Assembly (NCBI RefSeq): GCF_009674665.1
Contig: NZ_WKJD01000007.1
Span: 51,528-115,527 of the forward strand
Direction: 5' to 3'
Length of the DNA stretch: 64,000 nt
Source of the DNA: Agromyces kandeliae
GTDB lineage: Bacteria; Actinomycetota; Actinomycetes; Actinomycetales; Microbacteriaceae
Shown here one piece after another: positions 25,022-33,482 of the stretch (positions are counted from its first letter, which is position 1; each line of letters opens with the position of its first letter). The translations under genes were made by a program, and so were the position numbers. The notes under the pieces were generated by a model, which was not told the origin of the DNA, did not search any database, and saw only the letters and a program-made list of their open reading frames with translations.

Positions 25022-26332
25022 GTGAGAATCCTCGTCCTCGGTTCGGGCGCGCGCGAGCACGCCATCATCCTCGCCCTGCTCGACGAGGAGGCCGGCCACG
25101 AGATCGTGGCGGCGCCCGGCAACGCGGGGATCGCGGCATCCCCCACCTCCTCGGCGCGGGGCAGCGTCGAGACCATCGCGCTCGACCCGGCCGACCCCGT
25201 GATCGTCGCCGACTACGCGATGGACAACGACATCGAACTCGTCGTCGTCGGCCCCGAGGCGCCGCTCGTCGCGGGCGTCGCCGACGCCCTGCGGACGCGG
25301 GGGATCGCGGTGTTCGGCCCCGCCAAGGCCGCCGCGGCGCTCGAGGGGTCGAAGACGTTCGCCAAGCGCATCATGGAGTCGGCCGGCGTGCCCACGGGCC
25401 GCGCGAGCCTCGTCGACTCGCTGCCCAAGGTGACCGAGGTCCTCGACGAGTTCGGCGCCCCCTACGTCGTGAAGGCCGACGGACTCGCCGCCGGCAAGGG
25501 CGTGCTCGTCACCGAGGACCGCGAGGCCGCGCTCGCGCACGCCGCGCACTACCTGCAGCAGGGTCCCGTGCTGGTCGAGGAGTTCCTCGACGGCCAGGAG
25601 GTCTCGCTCTTCCTGCTCTCCGACGGCACCAGCGTGCTGCCGCTCTCGCCCGCCCAGGACTACAAGCGCCTGCGCGACGGCGACGAGGGGCCGAACACCG
25701 GCGGCATGGGCGCCTACTCGCCGCTGCCGTGGCTCGACGAGCGGTTCGGCAGCGAGGAGGCCTTCGTCGACGAGGTGATCGAGACGATCGCGCTGCCGAC
25801 CGTGAAGCAGCTCGCCGAGGAGCAGACGCCGTTCATCGGGCTGCTCTACGCGGGGCTCATCCTGACCAGCCGCGGCATCCGCGTCATCGAGTTCAACGCG
25901 CGCTTCGGCGACCCCGAGACGCAGGTCGTGCTGCCTCGCCTGGCGACCCCGCTCTCCGGCCTGCTGTTCGCGGCCGCGACCGGCGGGCTCGGCGAGCTGC
26001 CGCGGCCCGAGTTCCGGGCGGAGGCGGCCGTCACGGTCGTGCTCGCGAGCGAGGGCTACCCCGAGTCGCCCGAGACCGGGCGACGGCTCGACGGGCTCGA
26101 CGCCGCGGCATCCGTGCCCGGGGTGCACCTCGCGCACGCCGCGACGGCGGTCGGCTCGACCCACGACGACACCGAGCCGCACCTCATCGCGACGGGCGGT
26201 CGGGTGCTCAACGTCGTCGCGGTCGGCGACGACTTCGCCGAGGCGCGGCGCCGCGCCTACGAGGCGATCGGGCAGCTCCGCCTCGACGGCGGGCAGTACC
26301 GCACCGACATCGCCGCACGCGTCGCGGACTGA
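25022..26332 (+). CDS. purD: phosphoribosylamine-glycine ligase (GAR synthetase)
   Basis: The 436-residue ATP-grasp enzyme joins glycine to phosphoribosylamine, the second purine step, acting on the PurF product. [52 protein letters not shown] and [14 protein letters not shown] are family motifs. The GTG start lies 6 bases after TAGCCT (25010-25015), so a leaderless transcript is likely. It is followed 54 bp later by purC. Confidence 0.97.
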   Translation: MRILVLGSGAREHAIILALLDEEAGHEIVAAPGNAGIAASPTSSARGSVETIALDPADPVIVADYAMDNDIELVVVGPEAPLVAGVADALRTRGIAVFGPAKAAAALEGSKTFAKRIMESAGVPTGRASLVDSLPKVTEVLDEFGAPYVVKADGLAAGKGVLVTEDREAALAHAAHYLQQGPVLVEEFLDGQEVSLFLLSDGTSVLPLSPAQDYKRLRDGDEGPNTGGMGAYSPLPWLDERFGSEEAFVDEVIETIALPTVKQLAEEQTPFIGLLYAGLILTSRGIRVIEFNARFGDPETQVVLPRLATPLSGLLFAAATGGLGELPRPEFRAEAAVTVVLASEGYPESPETGRRLDGLDAAASVPGVHLAHAATAVGSTHDDTEPHLIATGGRVLNVVAVGDDFAEARRRAYEAIGQLRLDGGQYRTDIAARVAD

Positions 26333-26386
26333 GCCGGGCGCCGTGCCCGGATCGGGCGGCGGCGTTCGTGACGAGAAGGAGACAGC

Positions 26387-27331
26387 ATGACCCACGTGAC
26401 CGACCTCGCCGGCTGGACCCTCGTCTACTCGGGCAAGGTGCGCGACCTGTACGTGCCGACGGACCTGATGACCGACGACGACACCTGGACCGGCGACCCC
26501 CTGAAGCTGTCGCCCGTCGCCCTCGTCGTCGCGAGCGATCGCGTGAGTGCGTTCGACGAGATCCTCGAGCCCGAGATCCCGGGCAAGGGGGCGCTGCTCA
26601 CCTCGCTCACGCGCTGGTGGTTCGACCGGCTGCCCGAGGTCCCGAACCACCTCGCATACGCCGAGGACGACCGCTACCGGGACCTGCCTGCGATCCCGGA
26701 CTCGGTCGCCGACCGCGCGATGCTCTGCCGCACGCTCGACATGTTCCCGATCGAGTGCGTCGTGCGCGGCTACCTCACGGGCAGCGGATACCGGGAGTAC
26801 GTGGCGACCGGCGGCATCGGCGGGCTCCGACTCCCGGAGGGCCTCCAGGACGGCGACCGGCTCCCCGAGCCGGTGTACACGCCCGCCTGGAAGGCCCCGC
26901 TCGGACAGCACGACGAGAACATCTCGTACGAGCGGACCGTCGAGCTCGTCGGCGAGACGGTCGCGGAGCAGCTGCGCGCGATCTCGCTCGCGGTCTTCCA
27001 GCACGCCTCCGAGGTCGCCGAGGAGCGCGGGCTGATCCTCGCCGACACCAAGTTCGAGTTCGGCGCCGACCGCGAGCTCGGAATCGTGACGCTCGCCGAC
27101 GAGGTGCTGACGAGCGACTCGAGCCGGTACTGGGACCTGGAAGCGTACCTGGCGGGCGCGACGCCCGAGATCCGCATGGCGAGCTTCGACAAGCAGATCG
27201 TGCGCGACTGGCTCGCGGCGAACTGGGACCGGTCCGCGCAGGCGGCGCCCCCGACCCTCCCGGCTGAGATCGTCGAGCAGACGGCCGAGCGCTACCGGGC
27301 GCTCGTCGAGCGGCTCACGCTCGGACTCTAG
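26387..27331 (+). CDS. purC: SAICAR synthetase
   Basis: The 314-residue enzyme condenses CAIR with aspartate. It opens YSGKVRDLYV, has DRVSAFDEILEPEIPGKGALL, VVRGYLTGSGYREY and LADTKFEFGAD, all PurC signatures, and is of the longer actinobacterial/eukaryotic type rather than the 240-residue type. AAGGAGA sits 7 bases before the ATG, so unlike purD it uses a Shine-Dalgarno site and is probably co-transcribed with purD. Confidence 0.97.
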   Translation: MTHVTDLAGWTLVYSGKVRDLYVPTDLMTDDDTWTGDPLKLSPVALVVASDRVSAFDEILEPEIPGKGALLTSLTRWWFDRLPEVPNHLAYAEDDRYRDLPAIPDSVADRAMLCRTLDMFPIECVVRGYLTGSGYREYVATGGIGGLRLPEGLQDGDRLPEPVYTPAWKAPLGQHDENISYERTVELVGETVAEQLRAISLAVFQHASEVAEERGLILADTKFEFGADRELGIVTLADEVLTSDSSRYWDLEAYLAGATPEIRMASFDKQIVRDWLAANWDRSAQAAPPTLPAEIVEQTAERYRALVERLTLGL

Positions 27332-27395
27332 GCGGGTCGGTTCCGGCCGGCTCGCCCCGACCTCCCCGCGGGACGGGAATAGTCGTCGAAGGGAC

Positions 27396-28319
27396 ATGGT
27401 TGAAATGGTTGTGTCTACAACTGATTCGAGCGGCGCGTCCGGCGCCGCCCACGACCGCCTCGCCGCCGACACCGCGATGGGGCCGGTGACGCTGCGCGTC
27501 GCCGACCTCGACGCCATGATCCGGTACTACCGCGACGGCGTGACGCTCGAGCTCCTGAGCCACGACGGACCGGTCGCCGTGCTCGGCCGCGGCGGAGTGC
27601 CCGCGATGATCCTCCAGCACGCCCCCGAGCTGAAGCACGCATCGCCGCGCAGCGCCGGCCTGTTCCACACCGCGATCCTGTTCGACACGCGCGAGGCGCT
27701 CGCCACCGCCCTCCTGTCCGTCGCGTCGAAGCACCCGGGCACCTTCACGGGCAGCGCCGACCACCTCGTGAGCGAGGCGTTCTACTTCGACGACCCCGAG
27801 GGCAACGGCGTGGAGCTCTACTTCGACCGCGACCGTTCGACGTGGAGCTGGACGCACGGCACGGTCGAGATGGCCACGATCTTCCTCGACCCCAACGGCT
27901 ACCTCCGCGAGCACCTCACCGAGCGAGCGGCGGATGCTGCGGCCGCGGGCACCGGGCTCGGTACGGCCGGGGTCGGGCACGTGCACCTCTCGGTGGGCGA
28001 CGTCGCGAGCGCGCGCGAGTTCTACGTGAACCGCCTGGGCTTCGACCAGACCGCGACCTACGGCGACCAGGCGCTCTTCGTCAGCGCCGGCGGCTACCAC
28101 CATCACATGGCCATGAACACGTGGAAGAGCCTCGGCGCGGGACGCCGGCAGCTCGCCCTCGGCCTCGGCAAGGTCGAGATCCTGGTGCCGACGGCCGACG
28201 ACCTCGGCGAGCTGGGCGAGCGGATGGCGCACTTCCGGGTTCCGGCCCGAGACGACGGACGCACGATCGCCTTCGACGACCCGTGGGCCAACGTCGTCGA
28301 GGTGCGCTCGGCGGAGTAG
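27396..28319 (+). CDS. VOC-family (glyoxalase/extradiol dioxygenase fold) protein
   Basis: The 307-residue product contains two vicinal-oxygen-chelate modules: about 30-150 (GPVTLRVADLDAMIRYYRDG ... FYFDDPEGNGVELYFDR) and 180-300 (VGHVHLSVGDVASAREFYVNRLGFD ... HHHMAMNTW). It resembles CatE/YwbC-like catechol 2,3-dioxygenase homologues; the metal ligands His and Glu are present in the expected strands but the substrate is unknown. I prefer the ATG at 27396 (GAAGGGA upstream); an in-frame ATG lies at 27405. GTTGT-GTCT-ACAAC (27408-27421) covers the start. Confidence 0.85.
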   Translation: MVEMVVSTTDSSGASGAAHDRLAADTAMGPVTLRVADLDAMIRYYRDGVTLELLSHDGPVAVLGRGGVPAMILQHAPELKHASPRSAGLFHTAILFDTREALATALLSVASKHPGTFTGSADHLVSEAFYFDDPEGNGVELYFDRDRSTWSWTHGTVEMATIFLDPNGYLREHLTERAADAAAAGTGLGTAGVGHVHLSVGDVASAREFYVNRLGFDQTATYGDQALFVSAGGYHHHMAMNTWKSLGAGRRQLALGLGKVEILVPTADDLGELGERMAHFRVPARDDGRTIAFDDPWANVVEVRSAE

Positions 28320-28346
28320 ACGGCGGCCTGGCGCCCGGCCGCCGTC
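28319..28346. terminator. hairpin between convergent VOC and TetR genes
   Basis: GACGGCGGCC (28319-28328) pairs perfectly with GGCCGCCGTC (28337-28346) around an 8-base loop; it begins in the VOC stop codon and lies 38 bp beyond the TetR stop. A bidirectional terminator is likely. Confidence 0.65.
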
Positions 28347-28384
28347 GGGCGGCACCTCTGCCCCTGGCTGCGGCCCGCCGAGGC

Positions 28385-29026
28385 TCAGTCCTCGGGGCGC
28401 TTCCGGTGCGACATGTCGTGGAACTCGCCGAAGTCGAGCGCGGCGCCCGGCAGCTCGCTCGCGTCGGGCCGAGCACGGAGCCCGTCGAGGACCACCGCCA
28501 GCTGTCGTCGCCAGAACGGCAGGTAGGTCCCGCCGTACTGGCCGAGCGAACCCAGCATGTCGACGAGCACGCTGATGTCGACCGCGGTGACGTCGGGACG
28601 CAGCGCGCCCTCGGCCTGGGCCCGTGCGACGATGCCGTCGGCCACCGCCTGCAGTTCGGTGCCCGGGCGGTGGTCGGGATCGAGCTCGGCCACGCGACGC
28701 ATGACGGCCGGCAGGTACGGACGCTCGATGAGCCAGGCGGACAGGGCCTCGAGCCAGATCTCGATGGCGTGCCATCCGCTCTCGGCCTCGCTGATCTTCG
28801 TCGTGAAGGTGCGCAGGTCGTCGACGCCGGTGTCGTAGAGCTCCCGGATCAGCGCGTCGCGGGTCGGGAAGTGCCGGTAGACGGTGCCGGCACCCACCTC
28901 CGCACGGGTGGCGAGCTCGTCGAGCGGTGCGTCGATGCCGCGCTCGGCGAAGAGGCGCCTGGCCTCGACGAGGAGGCGCTCATGGTTGCGACGGGCGTCC
29001 CGACGCGACGACACGGTCGTGGTCAC
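28385..29026 (-). CDS. TetR-family transcriptional regulator
   Basis: The 213-residue product has an N-terminal TetR helix-turn-helix (RLLVEARRLFAERGIDAPLDELATRAEVGAGTVYRHFPTRDALI in three stretches) and an all-helical ligand domain with a C-terminal DUF-type tail. A GTG start lies 6 bases after TACGCT (minus strand 29038-29033), and a stronger AT-rich promoter with a palindromic operator lies 45 bp further up. Targets may be itself and whatever is transcribed rightwards from the same gap. The convergent VOC gene is a possible but unproven partner. Confidence 0.92.
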   Translation of the reverse strand: MTTTVSSRRDARRNHERLLVEARRLFAERGIDAPLDELATRAEVGAGTVYRHFPTRDALIRELYDTGVDDLRTFTTKISEAESGWHAIEIWLEALSAWLIERPYLPAVMRRVAELDPDHRPGTELQAVADGIVARAQAEGALRPDVTAVDISVLVDMLGSLGQYGGTYLPFWRRQLAVVLDGLRARPDASELPGAALDFGEFHDMSHRKRPED

Positions 29027-29069
29027 GACTCCAGCGTACGCCCGAGATCACGGCGGGTGTCCGGATCGG

Positions 29070-29093
29070 ATAGTATTCGGAGCGTCTACTCCG
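29070..29093. promoter_or_regulatory. candidate TetR operator and promoter
   Basis: CGGAG-CGTCTA-CTCCG (29078-29093) is an inverted repeat of the kind TetR proteins bind. Next to it, ATAGTA at 29070-29075 gives TACTAT on the minus strand, a good -10, with the palindrome filling its spacer; on the plus strand TAGTAT could drive rightward transcription. Confidence 0.6.
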
Positions 29094-29140
29094 CTTTCCC
29101 TAGTGCGGGAGACATGCGCCCACTCGGGGGAGGGGCGTCG

Positions 29141-29189
29141 GTGCGGCGGGCACGGGGTGGGAGTCTGCTCTGGGGGATGCCCGCCGCAC
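29141..29189 (+). other. long hairpin in the gap between TetR and DUF1905 genes
   Basis: GTGCGGCGGGC (29141-29151) pairs perfectly with GCCCGCCGCAC (29179-29189) around a 27-base G-rich loop. No gene is supported in 29027-29237. The hairpin could be the structured part of a small RNA started at the TAGTAT box, or a terminator read from the DUF1905 side. Confidence 0.35.
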
Positions 29190-29237
29190 CCACTTTCGCG
29201 GGCGCGTCGCACCCGGAGACGACGACCCGTCCGGTTG

Positions 29238-29534
29238 CTACTCGAGCGTCTCGAGGTGCACCTCGACCGGTTCTCCCGCCTCGATGCCCTCGGCCTCGCG
29301 CACGGCGCGCTTCAGCGGGAGCGCGTACCGCTGCTTCCCCGGGAAGATCGAGGTCCGCCAGGTCGTGCCGCCGATCGTCGCCGACACCCGCACCGACCCG
29401 AACCCGCGCGGCATGCGCGGGCGGTCGCGGATCTCCTCGGAGAGGTCGCCGGGCACGTCGACGAAGAACCACGAATCGGCGGCGCGCTCCTCCCAGCGGT
29501 AGACGACCGCCGTGAACCGGTACTCCTCGCGCAT
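29238..29534 (-). CDS. DUF1905 domain protein
   Basis: The 98-residue product is a single DUF1905 beta-barrel-like domain: YRFTAVVYRWEERAADSWFFVDVP, GFGSVRVSATIGGTTWRTSIFP and YALPLKRAVREAEGIEAGEPVEVHLE. The function of this family is unknown. The ATG lies 7 bases after TAGGGT (minus strand 29547-29542), a likely leaderless promoter. It is divergent from kynA. Confidence 0.88.
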   Translation of the reverse strand: MREEYRFTAVVYRWEERAADSWFFVDVPGDLSEEIRDRPRMPRGFGSVRVSATIGGTTWRTSIFPGKQRYALPLKRAVREAEGIEAGEPVEVHLETLE

Positions 29535-29657
29535 GCGACCGACCCTACGCCCGGCCTCCGACGGCGGTGCCGGCGTCGCACCGATCGTCCGGGTCCCCGG
29601 ACGAGTGCGCGCTCGGGGCCCTGACGGGCGAACCGGCCCGGTGGCTAGGCTGGCCGC

Positions 29658-30554
29658 GTGGCAGCATCGAACGACGACCGAGCGGTCGAAGCGGACGAAC
29701 GGGGCGTCGAGGCCAACACGCGACGCATCGAGGCATCCGTCGTCACCGACTTCAGCGACCGGATGAGCTACGGCGGCTACCTCGACCTCGACACGCTGCT
29801 CGCCGCGCAGCGGCCGATCTCGCGGCCCGAGCACCACGACGAGCTGCTGTTCATCATCCAGCACCAGACCACCGAGCTCTGGCTGAAGCTCGTGCTGCAC
29901 GAGCTCGAGACCGCGTGCGAGCTCATGCGCGCCGACGACCTCGCCCCCGCGCTGAAGTGCATCGCGCGGGTGAAGCACATCCAGAAGACGCTCACCGAGC
30001 AGTGGTCGGTGCTCGCGACGCTCACCCCGAGCGAGTACGCGCAGTTCCGCGGCGTGCTCGGCAACGCGTCCGGATTCCAGTCGTACCAGTACCGCGCGGT
30101 CGAGTTCACGCTCGGCAACAAGAACGCGAAGATGCTGCAGGTCTTCGAGGCGGATGCCGCGGCGAGCGCGATCGTGCGCCGCGCCCTCGAAGCGCCGAGC
30201 CTCTACGACGAGTTCCTGCGGCTGCTCGCCAGGGCCGGATACGACATCCCGGCCGACGTGCTCGACCGGGACGTGACGAAGGCCTGGACCTTCCACGACG
30301 ACCTCGTGCCCGTGTTCGCGGCGATCTACGCCGACCCCGAGCACAACTGGGCCGCCTACGAGACCTGCGAGGAACTCGTCGACCTGGAGGACAACTTCCA
30401 GCTCTGGCGGTTCCGGCACCTGAAGACCGTCGAGCGCATCATCGGCTCCAAGACGGGCACGGGCGGGTCCAGCGGCGCGCCGTTCCTCAGGCGCGCGCTC
30501 GAGCTCACCTTCTTCCCCGAGCTGTACGCGGTCCGCACCGAGATCCCGGGGTGA
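29658..30554 (+). CDS. kynA: tryptophan 2,3-dioxygenase
   Basis: The 298-residue haem enzyme opens the indole ring of tryptophan to give N-formylkynurenine. [36 protein letters not shown] (haem-pocket His and substrate residues), [14 protein letters not shown] and the C-terminal [11 protein letters not shown] match the TDO family; a roughly 30-residue acidic N-terminal extension precedes. The GTG is 6 bases after TAGGCT (29646-29651). Its stop overlaps the next start (GTGA), and kynU follows, making a three-gene kynurenine operon. Confidence 0.96.
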   Translation: MAASNDDRAVEADERGVEANTRRIEASVVTDFSDRMSYGGYLDLDTLLAAQRPISRPEHHDELLFIIQHQTTELWLKLVLHELETACELMRADDLAPALKCIARVKHIQKTLTEQWSVLATLTPSEYAQFRGVLGNASGFQSYQYRAVEFTLGNKNAKMLQVFEADAAASAIVRRALEAPSLYDEFLRLLARAGYDIPADVLDRDVTKAWTFHDDLVPVFAAIYADPEHNWAAYETCEELVDLEDNFQLWRFRHLKTVERIIGSKTGTGGSSGAPFLRRALELTFFPELYAVRTEIPG

Positions 30555-31627
30555 GCGAGATGACGGATGCCGCGCACTCCCCCGATCCCGACGAGCCCGC
30601 CCGGTCGACGGATCCGCTCGGGCCGCTCGCGCGACGCGTGCGGCGGTCGCTGAACGGCGATCATCCCGGCGAGACCGGCGTCATGCTGCCGCCGTTCATC
30701 GACCACCACGTGCACCTGCAGCTCGCCGACCCCGCACCCGCGGTCGCGCGCGGGATCGCGGCCGTCGTCGACCTCGGCGCCGACCCCGGCGCGATCGCGA
30801 CGATCGCCCGCGCCGACGGGCTGCCGCACGTGCGGTACGCGGGGGCGTTCCTCACCGCCCGCGGCGGGTACCCGACGGGCCGCCCGTGGGCGCCGGCCGG
30901 GAGCGTGCGCGAACTCGACGCCGTCTCGGGCGACGCCGACGACCTGCGCGAGCGCCGGCACCACGCGCTCAGCGGGCCCGTCGAAGCGGCGGTCGACGAG
31001 CAGCGGCGGTTCGGGGCGTCCGTCGTCAAGGTCGCGCTGAACTCGGTCGCGGGCCCGGCGTTCGATCGTCCGACGCTCGACGCGGTCGTCGCCGCCGCGC
31101 GCGCGGCCGGGCTGCCGGTCGCCGTGCACGCCGAGGGCGCCGGGATGGCGGAGCTCGCGATCGACGCCGGAGCCGACGTGCTCGTGCACGCGCCCTTCAC
31201 CGAGCGACTCGAGGACGACGTGATCGCTCGCGCCGTCGCGTCGCGGCAGGCGTGGATCTCGACGCTCGCGATCCACGTGCGGGACGACGCATCCGTCGCC
31301 GAGACCGCCATCGACAACGTCCGCCGCTTCCACGCCGCCGGCGGGCGCGTGCTCTACGGCACCGACTCCGGCAACGGCGAGCTCGAACCGGGCGTGAACC
31401 CCGTCGAGGTCGCCGCACTCGTTCGCGCCGGGCTCGCGGCATCCGCGATCATCGCGGCACTCGCCGACCCGTGGCCGGAGCCGACCCCCGGCTGGGCCGA
31501 CGCCGGCGTCGCCACCTTCGTGCCGGACCCCGCACCGGCCGACGGCGATCTCGTCGACCCCGACGCCGTGGCCCGATGGCTCGCCACGGCACGACTCGTG
31601 CCCACCGAGGAACTGGAGCTCCGCTGA
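30551..31627 (+). CDS. amidohydrolase-superfamily protein in kynurenine formamidase position
   Basis: The 358-residue product is a metal-dependent amidohydrolase: [13 protein letters not shown] supplies the HxH metal pair, VVKVAL may give a bridging Lys, VAVHAEG and VLVHAPF the later His ligands, and YGTDSGN the catalytic Asp. It is translationally coupled to kynA (GTGA overlap) and followed two bases later by kynU. The missing chemistry between them is hydrolysis of N-formylkynurenine, so this protein may do it in place of KynB; sequence alone does not prove it. An alternative start is the ATG at 30560. Confidence 0.85.
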   Translation: MSEMTDAAHSPDPDEPARSTDPLGPLARRVRRSLNGDHPGETGVMLPPFIDHHVHLQLADPAPAVARGIAAVVDLGADPGAIATIARADGLPHVRYAGAFLTARGGYPTGRPWAPAGSVRELDAVSGDADDLRERRHHALSGPVEAAVDEQRRFGASVVKVALNSVAGPAFDRPTLDAVVAAARAAGLPVAVHAEGAGMAELAIDAGADVLVHAPFTERLEDDVIARAVASRQAWISTLAIHVRDDASVAETAIDNVRRFHAAGGRVLYGTDSGNGELEPGVNPVEVAALVRAGLAASAIIAALADPWPEPTPGWADAGVATFVPDPAPADGDLVDPDAVARWLATARLVPTEELELR

Positions 31628-31629
31628 CC

Positions 31630-32883
31630 ATGGACTCGCTGCTCGCCTACGCCCGCCGCCAGGACCGCGCCGACGGCCTCGCGCACCTCCGCAAGCGCTT
31701 CGTCGGCGCCGACACCGACCTCGTCTACTTCGACGGGAACTCGCTCGGCCGGCCGCCGGTCGCGGCGATCGAGCGCGTCGAGCGGTTCATGCGCGAGGAG
31801 TGGGGCGGCCGGCTCATCCGCGGATGGGACGAGTCGTGGCTGCAGCTGCCGTACGAGATCGGCGACCGCATCGGCCGCGCCGTGATCGAGGCGAAGGCCG
31901 GGCAGACCGTCATCGGCGACTCGACGACGGTGCTCCTCTACAAGCTCGCGCGCGCGGCCGTCGACGCGCAGGTCGCACGCGACCCGCAGCGCCGCGAGAT
32001 CGTCGTCGACCGCGACAACTTCCCCACCGACCGGTACGTGCTCGAGGGCATCGCGAGCGAGACCGGATGCCGCCTCCGCTGGATCGACGTCGACCTCGAG
32101 CGCGGCGTGACCCCCGAGCAGCTCGCCGAGGTCGCCGGTCCCCACACGGCGCTCGTCGTCGTCAACCACGTCTCGTACCGGTCCGCCTACCTCGCCGACG
32201 CGCCCGAGCTCACGCGCATCGCGCACGATGCCGGCGCGCTCATCCTCTGGGACCTCTGCCACTCGGCCGGGTCCGTGCCGGTGCACGCCGACCGCTGGGA
32301 GTTCGACCTCGCCGTGGGCTGCACCTACAAGTACCTCAACGGCGGGCCCGGCTCCCCCGCGTTCGCGTACGTGCGGGACGACCTGCAGCAGGTGCTGCGG
32401 CAGCCGATCCAGGGTTGGTTCGGCACGGCCGACCTGTTCGCGATGGGGCCCGAGTACGTGCCGGCGCCCGGCATCCGGCGCTTCGTCAGCGGCACGTCGC
32501 CGATCACCGCGATGATCGCGATGCAGGAGACGCTGGCGATGATCGAGGACGTCGGGATGGCGGCGATCCGCGCGAAGTCGATCGCGCTCACCGAGTACGC
32601 GATCGACGTCGCCGACGAGTGGCTCGCTCCGCTCGGCGTCGCGGTCGGTTCGCCGCGTGACGCCGAGGAGCGCGGCGGCCACGTGATCCTGCAGCACGAC
32701 GCCATGCGCGAGGTCACCGCCCGGCTCTGGCAGCGCGACGTGATCCCCGACTACCGCGACGTGGGCGGGTTGCGGGTCGGGCTCGCACCGCTGTCGACGA
32801 GCTTCGAGGAGGTCCACCGCGGCCTCGAGGCCACGCGCGAGGTGCTCCGCGAGGTCCTCGCCGAGCGGGCGGGACTCGGATAG
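31630..32883 (+). CDS. kynU: kynureninase
   Basis: The 417-residue PLP enzyme cleaves kynurenine to anthranilate and alanine. VYFDGNSLGRPP, the phosphate-binding GDSTTVLLYKL, DNFPTDRYV, LWDLCHSAGSVPV and CTYKYLNGGPGSPAF with the Schiff-base Lys are KynU hallmarks. With KynA and the amidohydrolase it turns tryptophan into anthranilate. Whether anthranilate is degraded further or recycled cannot be told: no catechol or tryptophan-synthesis genes are adjacent. Confidence 0.96.
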   Translation: MDSLLAYARRQDRADGLAHLRKRFVGADTDLVYFDGNSLGRPPVAAIERVERFMREEWGGRLIRGWDESWLQLPYEIGDRIGRAVIEAKAGQTVIGDSTTVLLYKLARAAVDAQVARDPQRREIVVDRDNFPTDRYVLEGIASETGCRLRWIDVDLERGVTPEQLAEVAGPHTALVVVNHVSYRSAYLADAPELTRIAHDAGALILWDLCHSAGSVPVHADRWEFDLAVGCTYKYLNGGPGSPAFAYVRDDLQQVLRQPIQGWFGTADLFAMGPEYVPAPGIRRFVSGTSPITAMIAMQETLAMIEDVGMAAIRAKSIALTEYAIDVADEWLAPLGVAVGSPRDAEERGGHVILQHDAMREVTARLWQRDVIPDYRDVGGLRVGLAPLSTSFEEVHRGLEATREVLREVLAERAGLG

Positions 32884-33002
32884 GGGCTTCCCGGGTACCA
32901 CGCGCCGCATACGTCGGCAATCCCTCCGCCCCGTTCACGCGCCCGGAACACGGGACGCGTAGCATTGCCCACCACACGCGACACCGATGGAAGGGATGTT
33001 CC

Positions 33003-33434
33003 ATGACGGATGCGACCGACAAGAAGACCGACGAGCTCGACGACCAGGTCGAGGAGGCCGTCGAGAACGCGATGGCCGCCGCTGAGGCCGCGAGCGACGA
33101 GGCGAGCGACCTGGTCGGCGACCTGACCGACGCGGCGAGCGAGGCGATCGGCAAGGCGACCGCCGCCGCCTCGGAGGCCGCGGGCAAGGCGACCGCCGTC
33201 GCTTCAGAGGCCGCGAGCAAGGCGACCGCCGCGGCCTCCGACGCGGCGAGCCAGGCCAAGGCGCTCGCCGCCGATGCGATGGACGACGCCGGCGAGTTCA
33301 TCGACGACGCGTCGGACTGGATCCAGGAGAAGTACCGCGAGAACCCGGCGCTGGTCCTCGGCCTCGCCGCCGCGGCCGGCGTCGCGCTGCTCGTCGGCGT
33401 CGGCGCGATCGTGCGCGCGATCACGCGCGACTGA
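33003..33434 (+). CDS. alanine-rich 11-residue-repeat protein with C-terminal membrane anchor
   Basis: The 143-residue product has an acidic N-terminal helix, four clear 11-residue repeats (residues 44-54, 55-65, 66-76, 77-87; consensus A-A-S-E-A-A-G-K-A-T-A), a hinge, and one membrane helix (about 115-138, LVLGLAAAAGVALLVGVGAIV) ending in basic residues. Eleven-residue amphipathic repeats occur in apolipoproteins, LEA proteins and synuclein-like lipid binders. A membrane-surface or desiccation-protection role is a guess. GGAAGGGATG precedes the ATG. It may be co-transcribed with the MFS gene 48 bp downstream. Confidence 0.85.
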   Translation: MTDATDKKTDELDDQVEEAVENAMAAAEAASDEASDLVGDLTDAASEAIGKATAAASEAAGKATAVASEAASKATAAASDAASQAKALAADAMDDAGEFIDDASDWIQEKYRENPALVLGLAAAAGVALLVGVGAIVRAITRD

Positions 33435-33482
33435 GTCCGGCGTGGCCCGGGCGCCGAGGCTGCAGAGGCCGCCGAGCCGCGC

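Noticed and set aside
29115..29237. Plus-strand frame starting MRPLGGG in the TetR-DUF1905 gap
   Set aside because: It runs into antisense DUF1905 sequence, is Arg/Pro-rich and has no family features.
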